Source of the DNA: G965220205 sp965220205
GTDB lineage: Bacteria > Chloroflexota > Dehalococcoidia > Lucifugimonadales > Australimonadaceae
Reading direction: 5' to 3'
DNA length: 64,000 nt
Assembly (NCBI GenBank): GCA_965220205.1
Contig: OZ244812.1
Span: 1,054,001 to 1,118,000, forward strand
Shown: positions 6,605 to 15,344 of the stretch, piece after piece
How the letters are laid out: every line of letters begins with the position of its first letter
Position numbering within the stretch: position 1 is the stretch's first letter
Translations under genes and position numbers: made by a program
Notes under the pieces: generated by a model
Database searches by the model: none
Seen by the model: the letters and a program-made list of their open reading frames with translations, nothing else
What the model was told of the DNA's origin: nothing

Positions 6605-8990
6605 CCTCGTACTCCGCCTCCGCCACCTTGCGCTCGCCTGCGTACACGTACACCACATAATGCCCGGTCGCCCACTCTTGTGTCGGTGCGGAGCCTACTG
6701 GATACCAGGACGTCCCGCCGATGTACTGGGCCCTTGCGGTCAGGGTGTCGCTCCTACGGTCGAATTCGAACCCGTCCTCATAGTGTTCCACGATCTCAAG
6801 GGGCACTTCCCGAGGTTGGCCCGACACACTGTAAGAGTACTTGAGTATGAGGTACACCCAGCCGGTGGCATCCTGTGCGGAAATGGCGGACACTGCGGGG
6901 CCGTCCTGACTGGCAGCGATGTAAGCCTCGTCGATACGCCCGTTGATGCTGGCCAGGCTGGCGTCGACAGGGTCGGTGTCGAGATGTGAGAGGTCGTAGG
7001 GCTCGGTCCCGTCGTACCAGCGGGCCGTTACTGTATTTGCGGCTCCGTCATCCGAACGAAATGCTTCCATGACGTGTTCGATGGCAACGCGTGTACCCTC
7101 GTATTCGTCAGCGTCATCTTCCACTTCCGACGCGAGATAGAGGTCGCGGAATCCTTGCCGGAATCTCTCATCGCCCAGCATGCGGTACAAATCCACCAAT
7201 AGGCGCTCGCCCAGCGAGTAGTTGCAACCGAACTCAACGTCCCCTCGAGCGATGCCCAGCATCTCCAGCCCGGCGATGTTGGCAGCATGAGCGCAGGGAT
7301 TGTTCGTAACGCCTACCGGATTGCCGATCCGGGCACCTTCAATGATGGAGGCCATGAAGTCCGCCGCACCCTCGTCGACCCAGTCCGCGTTGCCGCTCCA
7401 GTAGTAGTGCGCCACCTCATGAGCAATGACAGAACCGGCCCCCTGCGCTTCATGACTGCCGTCGTCGACGTCGTACTTGGGAAGAACGGCGATGTGTGTG
7501 CCAAAGTTCGTCCCTGCATTGGCGCCCGGTACGGCGTCTTCATAGAGCAGCCCGATGTAGTTGGTCGGCAGCGGCGCTCCCATATACTCTTCGGCCCCGC
7601 GCACCGAACGCTCCAACAACTCCATTGAGCGAGCCGCGCCTGAACCCGTGCGGACGATGTAGAGGACGACTTCACCCGATAGCGGCAGTGTGATAGCGCG
7701 CCGTTCCAAGAGAATGCGGTCGGGGTCGAGCAGGACACCGAGGAGACCAGGGGTTGTTTCTGCTACGCCGTTCAGCGTGGCGACTACCGGGGCCAAGCTA
7801 TTGGTTATGCCATCTCGGAGTGCCGGGTGGGACATGACGCTCTGGAACGACGCTAGGTCGAAAGCCGCAAGCAGCCTGAGTGACGCCATAGCCGATACAT
7901 CGGGGGGCTCGATGGTTTCGAGGAATGGCATGCCGACGATCCACAACGCCGCGCTCGCGTCCTTGACCGCGATGGAAGCGAAGTCGTCGACCAGGTCGGC
8001 CTCCGCCCGGTCGACGCCATCCTGGACCCAGCCGAGAGAAACTACGGATAAGGCCACATCCGCATCCTCATTCGCGATGTAGGAGAGCTCTTCGATTGCC
8101 TTGACCTCTATATCGTCAACGCCGTCCTGCACCCAGCCCAGAGAGACCACGGACGAAGCAACCTCGGTGCCGTGTATGTTTTGCATCCACTCAATCGCTT
8201 CTGCCTCGGCATCCTCGATGCCATCCTGCACCCAGCCGAGACCGACGACGGATAGTGCCACTCCCGCATCCTCATTCGCGATATAGGACAGATTCTCGAT
8301 TGCCTCGACCTCCACATCGTCAACGCCGTCCTGCACCCAGCCCAGAGCCACCACCGACGAAACAACCCCCGCGCTTTCTATGTTGTTGATCCAAGCAATC
8401 GCTTCAGCCTCGGTGCCGTCGATGCCATCCTGGACCCAGCCCAGGCCGACGACGGATGAAGCGACCTCCGCATCTTCATACGCGATATAGGAGATCTCTT
8501 CGATTGCCTCGACCTCTATGTCGTCAACACCATCCTGCACCCAGCCCAGAGCCACCACCGACGAAGCAACCCCCGCGCTCTCTATGTTGTTGATCCAAGC
8601 AATCGCTTCAGCCTCGGTGCCGTCGATACCATCCTGGACCCAGCCTAGGCCGACGACGGATGAAGCGACGGATTGACTTGCCGCTGCGATGTACAGCAAG
8701 TCCTGGACCACCTCGGACTCAGCATCGTCGATGCCGTCTTGCATCCAGCCCAGTTCCTTGATCGAGGAAGCCAAACGCGGGTTTTCTTGTTCCAGCCAAC
8801 GACCGTTCTTGAAATCGTGGAGAGTGGACGAGGCTGCTGGAGTGGGTAGCAGCGTTGATGTAGAAGCTGGTGTGACCGCGCCCTGCTCACTTGTCGGCGC
8901 TTCCGTCGCCGGCACGCACGCAGCTATCGCCGCGGCTGCGAGAATCAGCGCAATGTGCAAACCCACGTGGAGGTTTCGCATCAGCCCCAT
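6594..8990 (-). CDS. Lipoprotein with eight helical repeats and a zinc-metalloprotease domain
   Basis: The product is 798 residues. Residues 1-25 form a lipoprotein signal (hydrophobic stretch ending IAAC, lipidated Cys25) followed by a Ser/Thr/Pro linker. Residues ~73-345 hold eight repeats of 33-35 residues with the signature SSVVxLGWVQDGIDxxExEA; repeats alternate between two types, making a 68-residue (204-bp) doublet. The C-terminal domain carries HEVAH at 524-528 and a downstream glutamate in WVDEGAADF, the zinc site of gluzincin-type peptidases. The long upstream open frame is not protein-like, and the ATG at 8988-8990 gives a proper signal peptide. It lies 14 bp after the ABC permease gene, so it may be in that operon. 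Substrate unknown. Confidence 0.85.
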   Translation of the reverse strand: MGLMRNLHVGLHIALILAAAAIAACVPATEAPTSEQGAVTPASTSTLLPTPAASSTLHDFKNGRWLEQENPRLASSIKELGWMQDGIDDAESEVVQDLLYIAAASQSVASSVVGLGWVQDGIDGTEAEAIAWINNIESAGVASSVVALGWVQDGVDDIEVEAIEEISYIAYEDAEVASSVVGLGWVQDGIDGTEAEAIAWINNIESAGVVSSVVALGWVQDGVDDVEVEAIENLSYIANEDAGVALSVVGLGWVQDGIEDAEAEAIEWMQNIHGTEVASSVVSLGWVQDGVDDIEVKAIEELSYIANEDADVALSVVSLGWVQDGVDRAEADLVDDFASIAVKDASAALWIVGMPFLETIEPPDVSAMASLRLLAAFDLASFQSVMSHPALRDGITNSLAPVVATLNGVAETTPGLLGVLLDPDRILLERRAITLPLSGEVVLYIVRTGSGAARSMELLERSVRGAEEYMGAPLPTNYIGLLYEDAVPGANAGTNFGTHIAVLPKYDVDDGSHEAQGAGSVIAHEVAHYYWSGNADWVDEGAADFMASIIEGARIGNPVGVTNNPCAHAANIAGLEMLGIARGDVEFGCNYSLGERLLVDLYRMLGDERFRQGFRDLYLASEVEDDADEYEGTRVAIEHVMEAFRSDDGAANTVTARWYDGTEPYDLSHLDTDPVDASLASINGRIDEAYIAASQDGPAVSAISAQDATGWVYLILKYSYSVSGQPREVPLEIVEHYEDGFEFDRRSDTLTARAQYIGGTSWYPVGSAPTQEWATGHYVVYVYAGERKVAEAEYEVTP

Positions 8991-9004
8991 AGCCGGGCCG
9001 CGGC

Positions 9005-9802
9005 CTACGCCCGGCGCACCCGCCCGTACAGCGCCCATAGCGCCAGCGGCATGCTGACGGTGCCCACGACTGCTATCCCGGCGAGGGCCCCGAGCAGGTC
9101 GCCGACATCCCAACCCTTGCTTACGAGCGAGCGCATGCCTTCCAGCAGGTAGGTCACAGGATTCAGCGCCACGACCTGCTGCATCCAATCGGTGAGCGCC
9201 TCCGCGGGCACGAAGATGGTTGTCAGGAACACGACCGGCAGGAACAGCAGGAAGCTCGAGTTCACCGCCGCGGGGTTCCCCGTCTTGAGCGCCACCGCGT
9301 AGGGGAACGCGTTGTACACGATTGCCCACAACGCGGCAATGGCCAGGAACGCCAGGACTCCCAGCGGGCCAGACTCGAACCGCACGCCCACGGCGAACCC
9401 CAAGGCGATGACCGGCAACGACAGGGCGAGAACGAGCGCGACGTCGGCGACCATGAACCCCAGCAGCATTGCCAGCCGGTTCACCGGCGTGAGGGCCAGA
9501 CGGTCGAAGTAGCCGTCTTGGATGTCGATGACCAGGATGTTCGCCCGCGTGACGCCGGTCACGGCAAAGAGAATCGCCACCGGGAGCTGGAACGCCTTGT
9601 AGTCGAGGCCCGACATCGACTCCGCCAGGTCCTGCAGCGCCCCCACGTTCACGGCGAAGAAGAACACCGGGACGATCAGCGCGGGGATGACCGATTCCGG
9701 GTCGCGCGGGATGGACCGCAGGGCTCGCGATCCGAGGCTCGCTATGTCTCGCAGGAAGCCCGCCCGCCGGGCCACGACAGGGGCCGTTCTGGTCGAAATC
9801 AT
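9005..9802 (-). CDS. ABC-2 type transporter permease (DrrB-like)
   Basis: A 265-residue membrane protein with six predicted hydrophobic segments, matching the ABC-2 permease family that pairs with DrrA-type ATPases (daunorubicin/multidrug or lipid export). The start overlaps the stop of the ATPase gene by 4 bp, a translational-coupling arrangement, so the two subunits form one exporter. The conserved region around FLPVVFLTTIFVPAEALTDWMQ and the NPVTYLLEGMRSL segment are typical of this permease family. Exported compound unknown. Confidence 0.9.
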   Translation of the reverse strand: MISTRTAPVVARRAGFLRDIASLGSRALRSIPRDPESVIPALIVPVFFFAVNVGALQDLAESMSGLDYKAFQLPVAILFAVTGVTRANILVIDIQDGYFDRLALTPVNRLAMLLGFMVADVALVLALSLPVIALGFAVGVRFESGPLGVLAFLAIAALWAIVYNAFPYAVALKTGNPAAVNSSFLLFLPVVFLTTIFVPAEALTDWMQQVVALNPVTYLLEGMRSLVSKGWDVGDLLGALAGIAVVGTVSMPLALWALYGRVRRA

Positions 9803-10767
9803 TCCTCGCTCTCCTCCGGGGCCTCGTCCTGTCGGAGATGAGCGCCCGTCACACTCAAGAACACGTCGTCGAGGGTCGGCGTGCGGAGTGTGAGCTCTCG
9901 CACCCGTACCTGCGACTCAGCCAGCGCCAGCGCCACCGCGGAGATGTGGCGAGCGCCGTCGGTGACGCGGACCGATATCTCGTCGCCGAACGCCTCGACG
10001 CGCTCGACTGCGTCGATGCGGCCGAGCGCGTCCCTTGCCGCCTCCGCGTCGCCCTCCACGCTCGCGACGATGACGTCCGTCCCCATCGAACGCTTCAGCG
10101 CCGTGGGCGTCCCCTCGACTGCGATGACGCCGCGATTGATGATCCCCACGCGGTCGGCCAGCGCGTCCGCCTCCTCCAGGTACTGAGTGGTCAGGAACAC
10201 CGTGACGCCGTGGTCCCGGTTGATCCGGCGCACCTCGTCCCACACCCGTGACCGGCTGATCGGGTCGAGGCCCGTGGTCGGCTCGTCGAGAAAGAGCACC
10301 TCCGGGCTGTGCATCAGCGAGGCCGCCAGGTCCAAGCGCCGCTTCATGCCGCCCGAGTAGGTGCGTATCTGCCGTCCCAGCGCGTCGCCGATGTCGATCA
10401 GCGACGTGAGATCGCCGATCCGCCGCTTCACGTCGCGCCCCGAGAGTCCGTACAGCCTGCCCGAGAGCGCCAACAGCTCCAGGCCCGTCTGTTTCGGGTC
10501 GAGGGCGGCGTCCTGCAGCGCGGCGCCGATGCGCAACCGCACCTCGACCGGCTGCTTCACCACGTCCTTGCCGGCGACGGTCGCCGTCCCCGACGTGGGC
10601 AGCAGCAGCGTCGTCAGCATGCGCACCGCGGTCGACTTGCCCGCGCCGTTCGGCCCGAGGAAGCCGTATATCTCACCCGTGGAAATCGCCAGGTCGATCT
10701 CGTCGACCGCGCACACGTCGCCGAAATCACGCCTCAATTTGTTAGCCGTCACCGCGAACTCGGACAC
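9799..10767 (-). CDS. ABC transporter ATP-binding subunit (DrrA-like)
   Basis: A 322-residue ATPase with Walker A GPNGAGKSTA near residue 40, signature YSGGMKRRLD, Walker B VLFLDEPTTGLD and the H-loop region VFLTTQYLEEADALADR. The C-terminal ~100 residues match the DrrA-type accessory domain. It overlaps the permease gene by 4 bp. The start ATG 10765-10767 is 51 bp from the divergent ICL/PEPM gene, so a shared divergent promoter region is likely. It would drive export of a hydrophobic compound. Confidence 0.93.
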   Translation of the reverse strand: MSEFAVTANKLRRDFGDVCAVDEIDLAISTGEIYGFLGPNGAGKSTAVRMLTTLLLPTSGTATVAGKDVVKQPVEVRLRIGAALQDAALDPKQTGLELLALSGRLYGLSGRDVKRRIGDLTSLIDIGDALGRQIRTYSGGMKRRLDLAASLMHSPEVLFLDEPTTGLDPISRSRVWDEVRRINRDHGVTVFLTTQYLEEADALADRVGIINRGVIAVEGTPTALKRSMGTDVIVASVEGDAEAARDALGRIDAVERVEAFGDEISVRVTDGARHISAVALALAESQVRVRELTLRTPTLDDVFLSVTGAHLRQDEAPEESEE

Positions 10768-10818
10768 GCCAGCCTCTCCCCCATAACAACGACAGAACTA
10801 ACAGGATAACATGGGCCC

Positions 10819-11676
10819 ATGCACCTCTCTCTGCGCCGCGAACGACTCAGGAAACACCTCGCCGGCGGCCAATGCGTCCGTCCCGCGTCGGTCTTCGACC
10901 CGGTGTCGGCCCGGATCGCCGACTCCCTCGGATTCGAGTTCGGCATGCTCGGCGGCTCGGTCGCAAGCGCCGTCATCCTCGGCGCGCCGGACCTCGCCGT
11001 GGTCACGCTCACGGAGCTCGCCGACCAGTGCAGGCGCATCGCCCGCGCCTCCGACATCAGCCTGATCGTCGACGCCGACAACGGCTACGGGAACGCGCTC
11101 AGCGTTATGCGGACCGTCGAGGAACTCGAGGACGCCGGCGTATCTGGCATGACCATCGAAGACACGGCGCTGCCCCAGAGCTATGGACGCCAGGGCGCCG
11201 AGGAGCTCATCTCCGTCGAGGAGATGACCGGCAAGCTGCGCGCTGCCGTCCGGGCCCGGCGCGACCCCGCGACAGTGCTGATCGGCCGTACGCACGCCAT
11301 CGCAGCGACGAGGCTCGACGATGCGGTGGAGCGAGTGAGAGCCATCGACGCAACGGGCGTCGACGCCGTGTTCCTGCTGGGCGTCAAGAGCCTCGATCAG
11401 CTCGAAGCCGCGCGCAAGGCGACCGCCCTGCCCTTCGTCCTCGGCACGACCCCGGCCGCGCTCGACAACGCGTCGCTGGCCGCCTACGGCGCGAGGATCG
11501 CGCTACGCGGTCACTGGACGTTCAACGCCGCGGTCAAGGCAATCTACGACTCGCTGAAACACCAAGCCGAGGGCGGCGAGCCCGCCGAGGCGAGCGCAAC
11601 GCACGCCTCGCCCGAACTCATGGCCATCGCAACAGGCTCCGCCCTCTACGACACGTGGCGGAGCGACTACCTCTAG
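10819..11676 (+). CDS. ICL/PEP-mutase superfamily enzyme, oxaloacetate decarboxylase-like
   Basis: A 285-residue alpha/beta-barrel of the isocitrate lyase/PEP mutase superfamily. The metal-binding DADNGYGNALSVMRT segment and the TIEDTALPQSYG loop follow the pattern of bacterial oxaloacetate decarboxylase of the PA4872 type. The EDK...NS loop of true PEP mutase and the KKCGH of isocitrate lyase are absent. It would decarboxylate oxaloacetate or a related 2-oxo acid. It ends 9 bp from the convergent ThDP decarboxylase pair, so the three may handle related 2-oxo acids, but they are not one transcript. ATG 10819 gives homology from the first residues. Confidence 0.85.
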   Translation: MHLSLRRERLRKHLAGGQCVRPASVFDPVSARIADSLGFEFGMLGGSVASAVILGAPDLAVVTLTELADQCRRIARASDISLIVDADNGYGNALSVMRTVEELEDAGVSGMTIEDTALPQSYGRQGAEELISVEEMTGKLRAAVRARRDPATVLIGRTHAIAATRLDDAVERVRAIDATGVDAVFLLGVKSLDQLEAARKATALPFVLGTTPAALDNASLAAYGARIALRGHWTFNAAVKAIYDSLKHQAEGGEPAEASATHASPELMAIATGSALYDTWRSDYL

Positions 11677-11685
11677 CCCAATCGC

Positions 11686-12267
11686 CTACCCCGAGCCGGC
11701 CTCCGGGGCCTCCGCGAGTTGTGCCTTGAGCGCCGCCGCCTGCGTGGACATCGGCACGCCGGTCCACCGCGGCGGGCCCTCCTCCTTCGCGATGACGAGC
11801 TCGATCAGCACGGGGCCTTCGAGCGTCCATATCTCGGGCAGCCGCTCGATCAACTCCTCGGCCTCGGCGATGCGCAGCGCGTGCTTGTAGCCGGACGCCT
11901 TCGCAAGCGCGACCCAGTCGAACTTGCCCAGCCCTGGGACCGGCTGGTTGCCGGTGCTCTGGTTCAGTCCGTTGGCAAACACGAAGTGATAGAAGTTCGG
12001 GGGGGCCGATTCGCTAATCGTCACCAGCGACCCGAGCTGCATCAGCAGCGACCCGTCGCCGTCGAGCACCATCACCGTGCGGGTCGGCTGCGCCAAAGCC
12101 AGGCCAAGGCCCAGCGACGAGGCGCTTCCCATGCACTGCGAGGCGTCCACGTGCAGGAGCTCGGACTGTCCGGCCTCCTGCCACGGAAACACGGACTGCA
12201 TCGTCGCAACGCTGATCGCGTCGTTGCGGCCCTCGGCCAGGATGTCGATCGCTTCTTGGCGTTCCAA
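11686..12267 (-). CDS. ThDP-dependent decarboxylase, C-terminal (beta) subunit
   Basis: A 193-residue ThDP-binding half-enzyme of the sulfopyruvate/phosphonopyruvate decarboxylase type (ComE-like). The cofactor motif runs from GDGSLLMQLGSL to FANGLNQSTG, matching the GDG-x(25-30)-N pattern. TTG at 12265-12267 is chosen because GGAGGG lies just upstream and it leaves the usual short spacing after the alpha subunit stop (about 17 bp); upstream codons extend into the alpha subunit in another frame. With the alpha subunit it would decarboxylate a 2-oxo acid to an aldehyde. Substrate (sulfopyruvate, phosphonopyruvate or other) is not determined. Confidence 0.82.
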   Translation of the reverse strand: MERQEAIDILAEGRNDAISVATMQSVFPWQEAGQSELLHVDASQCMGSASSLGLGLALAQPTRTVMVLDGDGSLLMQLGSLVTISESAPPNFYHFVFANGLNQSTGNQPVPGLGKFDWVALAKASGYKHALRIAEAEELIERLPEIWTLEGPVLIELVIAKEEGPPRWTGVPMSTQAAALKAQLAEAPEAGSG

Positions 12268-12284
12268 GGTCCCTCCGATGCCTG

Positions 12285-12809
12285 CTAGGTAGTCGGCGCG
12301 CCGACAATGACGACGGCGGGGCCGAGGTCGTCGTGCGCCCGATGGTACGCCGTTGCGACGTTGCCGATGTCCTCGGGCCCCTCGAGCCGCCAGTAGGGGA
12401 TGCCCCACGCCGCCAGCGTCGGCTCGAGCATGCGAACCGCGCGCGAGCGGTTCTCCTCGATGGGCTTCGTCACGTCGCGCTGGAACTGGCCAACCATCAT
12501 CAATGTCGGCGTCCTGGCGTCGAGCGCGATGGCCTTCAGCGTGTTGATGGACGCGAAGATGCCGTTGTTCTGGATGCACATCATGGGGTTCTGCCCTCCC
12601 ATGTACAGGCCGGCGTTGACCCCGACGCCCTCGTCCTCGGTGCACACCCGCACGAGCCGGGGCCGCTCGGCTGCCTCCCACCGCGCGATGATGGTGCGCT
12701 GAAAGGAGTCGGGCACGCAGATCACATGGGTAATGCCCAGGCGGTCGACCTCAGCGGCGATAGCCTCGGCGCTGACGCCAAACGCAACTGGTTGTGCATC
12801 CTCGGTCAT
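12285..12809 (-). CDS. ThDP-dependent decarboxylase, N-terminal (alpha) subunit
   Basis: A 174-residue protein equivalent to the PYR half of ThDP enzymes, with the ComD-like motif GITHVICVPDSF near residue 24 and the activating glutamate region CTEDEGVGVNAGLYMGG. It forms an alpha/beta enzyme with the next gene. A double-RidA gene lies 22 bp upstream and an amidohydrolase before that, suggesting a four-gene transcript from about 15.2 to 11.7 kb. An imine-deaminase-like protein next to a 2-oxo-acid decarboxylase fits amino- or sulfonate-compound breakdown, but this is inference. Confidence 0.82.
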   Translation of the reverse strand: MTEDAQPVAFGVSAEAIAAEVDRLGITHVICVPDSFQRTIIARWEAAERPRLVRVCTEDEGVGVNAGLYMGGQNPMMCIQNNGIFASINTLKAIALDARTPTLMMVGQFQRDVTKPIEENRSRAVRMLEPTLAAWGIPYWRLEGPEDIGNVATAYHRAHDDLGPAVVIVGAPTT

Positions 12810-12831
12810 CGTTCGATTGCCCCCCGAAAGG

Positions 12832-14007
12832 CTACCCCGCCGCGATGGCGGAAAGCTCGACCTCCGCGTTGTACTCGAGGTCCGCGCCCACGATGTTCAT
12901 CGCCGGCGGGTCGTTCCCGAAGAACTCGCGCGCCGCCTCGATGAACTCGTCCTCGTAGTAGATATCGTCGAGGAACACGTCGAGCCGCAGGACATCGTCC
13001 AGCGTGGAGTCAAAGCGGCTGAGCGCCGCCTCGAGCCGCCGCAGGGCCTGCCGCGTCTGCCCCCGCTGGTCCCCGTACAGCTCCTGCATGAGCGCGCCCG
13101 TGCGCGCGTCCGCGAGACCCGACGCGCCCGACGCGAACACCAGCCCATTCGCTCGCACCGCCTGCGCCCATGTTGGGTCCTCGGCGAGCCAGGCGGTCTC
13201 TTTCACGCCGCCCGGGTTGACCGCAACCCCGCCGATCTCCATCAGCCCACGGCCTCCAAGAAGCGTGCCGACGGCGTAGCTGGCGCATGCAACGCCGCCG
13301 CCGAGCCGCTCTCTGAGGTTGCCCCGGAAGCGGCCGGCGTCGCGGATGCGGCGCAACGCCGTGTCGGTCCTCACGAAATCCCCCAGACTCCCGCCGCCGC
13401 TCTCGATGTGCGAGCGGAGCCATTCGTAGGTGTAGGACTGCTCCACGTCGAACTGCTTGGGCGTTTCCTCGGGCGCCTCATCCCCGGTGAAGGGGTTGGA
13501 CTGGCCGCGTACCCCGATGACGTAGGTGAAATCCCCCGCGCGGGTGATGCGGGAGGCGCGGCCCCAGGTCGGCTGCGGCACGAGCACCTCGCGCTCGACG
13601 CTGGGGACGAGCCCTTGGACCACGGCGGTGAGCATGTTGCCGCCCGCCATCTTGGTCTGCGCGCCGAAGCTCACGACCTTGGCGTGCCCCTCTTCGCCGA
13701 AGTGGTCGGGCCACGTCGCCATGCGTTCGAGACGCCACGATTGGCCGGAAGTGAAGTTCTCGACCCAGATAGCGTCCTCGCCCCCGTAACCGGCTTGCTG
13801 GAGCCGGAGCGCCTGCCGGCCGTAGGCGTTATGGCACTGCGTCGCCGCCTCCCCGTCCAGCTCCGGCGCGACCAGCTGGGAGCCCAGGTCGCGGTTGCCG
13901 TCGGAGCCCGAAAGGAACAGGTACGGGCCGTAGCGGACGAGCGCGCTCAGGTTGCGGTTGCGCTCGTCCTCGAGGAGGACCTCTTTGGCGTAACGGCGCT
14001 CGGCCAT
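12832..14007 (-). CDS. Two-domain RidA (YjgF/UK114) family protein
   Basis: A 391-residue protein made of two RidA-like domains, roughly residues 1-225 and 240-391. The second domain shows the usual RidA order: VRANGLVFASGASG, a central QTRQALRRLEAAL helix and a terminal VGADLEYNAEVELSAIA strand. RidA proteins hydrolyse reactive enamine/imine intermediates; a typical family member is ~130 residues, so this is a fused double-length form. The canonical catalytic Arg of RidA is not obvious, so it may belong to a divergent Rid subgroup. It starts 2 bp after the amidohydrolase stop and is probably translationally coupled. Confidence 0.75.
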   Translation of the reverse strand: MAERRYAKEVLLEDERNRNLSALVRYGPYLFLSGSDGNRDLGSQLVAPELDGEAATQCHNAYGRQALRLQQAGYGGEDAIWVENFTSGQSWRLERMATWPDHFGEEGHAKVVSFGAQTKMAGGNMLTAVVQGLVPSVEREVLVPQPTWGRASRITRAGDFTYVIGVRGQSNPFTGDEAPEETPKQFDVEQSYTYEWLRSHIESGGGSLGDFVRTDTALRRIRDAGRFRGNLRERLGGGVACASYAVGTLLGGRGLMEIGGVAVNPGGVKETAWLAEDPTWAQAVRANGLVFASGASGLADARTGALMQELYGDQRGQTRQALRRLEAALSRFDSTLDDVLRLDVFLDDIYYEDEFIEAAREFFGNDPPAMNIVGADLEYNAEVELSAIAAG

Positions 14008-14009
14008 GG

Positions 14010-15218
14010 CTACGCGCTGTCCGGGCCGTTGATCCCGAACAGACGCTGCATCCGGCCCCAGACGACCTCGCGCCTCAGCTCGGGAGAGACGCCCGCGAAC
14101 ATCCGCTCCATGGCGGGCCCCGCGTCAGGCCACGTCTGCCCCTGCTCGTGCGGGTAGTCCCCGCCCCAGATCGCGACGTCGCCCACGATGAACTCCGGGT
14201 CCGCGAGCATCTTCGCGCCTATGTAGTCCTCCTCGAAGGTGAACGACATATTCCGGCGGATGTAGTCGGTCGGCTTGTCCCGCAGCTGATGCACCGTGTC
14301 CGGGAAACGGTCCTGGTGCGTGCGGTCCATCCACTGGAAGAGGAACGGCAGCCACCCGATGCGGCACTCGCCCACATGTATCTTCAGATTCGGGTGGCGA
14401 TCGAATACCCCGCTGAACACCACCTGCGCGATATGCCTCCCCGCGGGGATGAACGGCACTTGCGAGAAGTGGGCCAGCGACTGGCCGTACTCGTTGGGAG
14501 GGTACGGGGTGCCCGACGCGTCGCCGATGTGGGCGCAGACGACGGTGTTCGTCTCCTCCGCCGCGGCGTAGAACGGCTCCCACTCGGGCGACCACAACGG
14601 GAGCGTTGCCTCCGCGTCCGCGAAGCTGAACTCGACGGCGCGCGCGCCCTGGTCCACCAGCCGGTAGAGCTCGGGAGCGCACAGCTCCGGGAACTGCGCG
14701 TGCATCCACGGCAGCGCGATGATGCGGTCGGGCGCGTAGTTCGACTGCTCCATGGCCCAGTCGTTGAAGGCGCGGTAGACCGCCTTTTCGAGCTCCTTGT
14801 CCTTGAAGGTCCACTTCCGCGTATTCCCGAAGAACACGCCGGCGTAGATCTTGCCGATGTCCATGTGCTGCAACAGCACCTCGGGGTCGGTGGGAGGGAG
14901 CCGGCGCTCGGGTATGTCGACAGGCGCGAACCGTTTCGCGTACTTGGCCCAGTCGGCGCCGTCGGCGGCGAACGCGTGCAGCGCTCCCTCCCACTCCCAG
15001 CTGGTGCCCTGGTCCGCCTCGACGACCTTGGGCGCCGCCTCCCGGAACTCAGGCGCTATCCGCGATTGGATAATGTCCTTGGGATACCAGACGAGGTCCA
15101 TGTGGTTGTCGGCCGACATGTACTGATAGTCGACCTTGCCGCCGATCGGCAGGTCGACCGCATCCGTCCCCGCCCGTCTCCTGGCGGTTGCTCCGAGCGT
15201 GTCCTCGCGCAGGACCAT
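14010..15218 (-). CDS. Amidohydrolase family 2 protein
   Basis: A TIM-barrel metal hydrolase/decarboxylase of about 402 residues with MSADNHMDL as the modified N-terminal metal motif, a VCAHIGDASGTPYPP segment in the middle and the terminal Asp motif WGGDYPHEQ. ATG 15218 is preceded by a strong GGAGGAG at 8 bp; an alternative ATG nine codons upstream (15245) also has AGGAG, so the start is uncertain. It begins the RidA-ThDP decarboxylase gene string. Substrate is unknown; the family acts on ring-cleavage products and related carboxylic acids. Confidence 0.85.
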   Translation of the reverse strand: MVLREDTLGATARRRAGTDAVDLPIGGKVDYQYMSADNHMDLVWYPKDIIQSRIAPEFREAAPKVVEADQGTSWEWEGALHAFAADGADWAKYAKRFAPVDIPERRLPPTDPEVLLQHMDIGKIYAGVFFGNTRKWTFKDKELEKAVYRAFNDWAMEQSNYAPDRIIALPWMHAQFPELCAPELYRLVDQGARAVEFSFADAEATLPLWSPEWEPFYAAAEETNTVVCAHIGDASGTPYPPNEYGQSLAHFSQVPFIPAGRHIAQVVFSGVFDRHPNLKIHVGECRIGWLPFLFQWMDRTHQDRFPDTVHQLRDKPTDYIRRNMSFTFEEDYIGAKMLADPEFIVGDVAIWGGDYPHEQGQTWPDAGPAMERMFAGVSPELRREVVWGRMQRLFGINGPDSA

Positions 15219-15344
15219 CGCTTTCACTCCTCCTCGCGACCGCATCGCCGCTCCTGATTGAGTAGCCGTCCCGCGGACGGCGACCGCCGCGCCATCCTAG
15301 AATCGACCGGGAACAGTGTCAACGAACCTCCCGCAAGTCGCCGG

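Noticed and set aside
10819..11676. PEP mutase (phosphonate synthesis) with phosphonopyruvate decarboxylase next door
   Set aside because: The EDK...NS catalytic loop is missing and the sequence follows oxaloacetate decarboxylase; the neighbours are convergent, not an operon.
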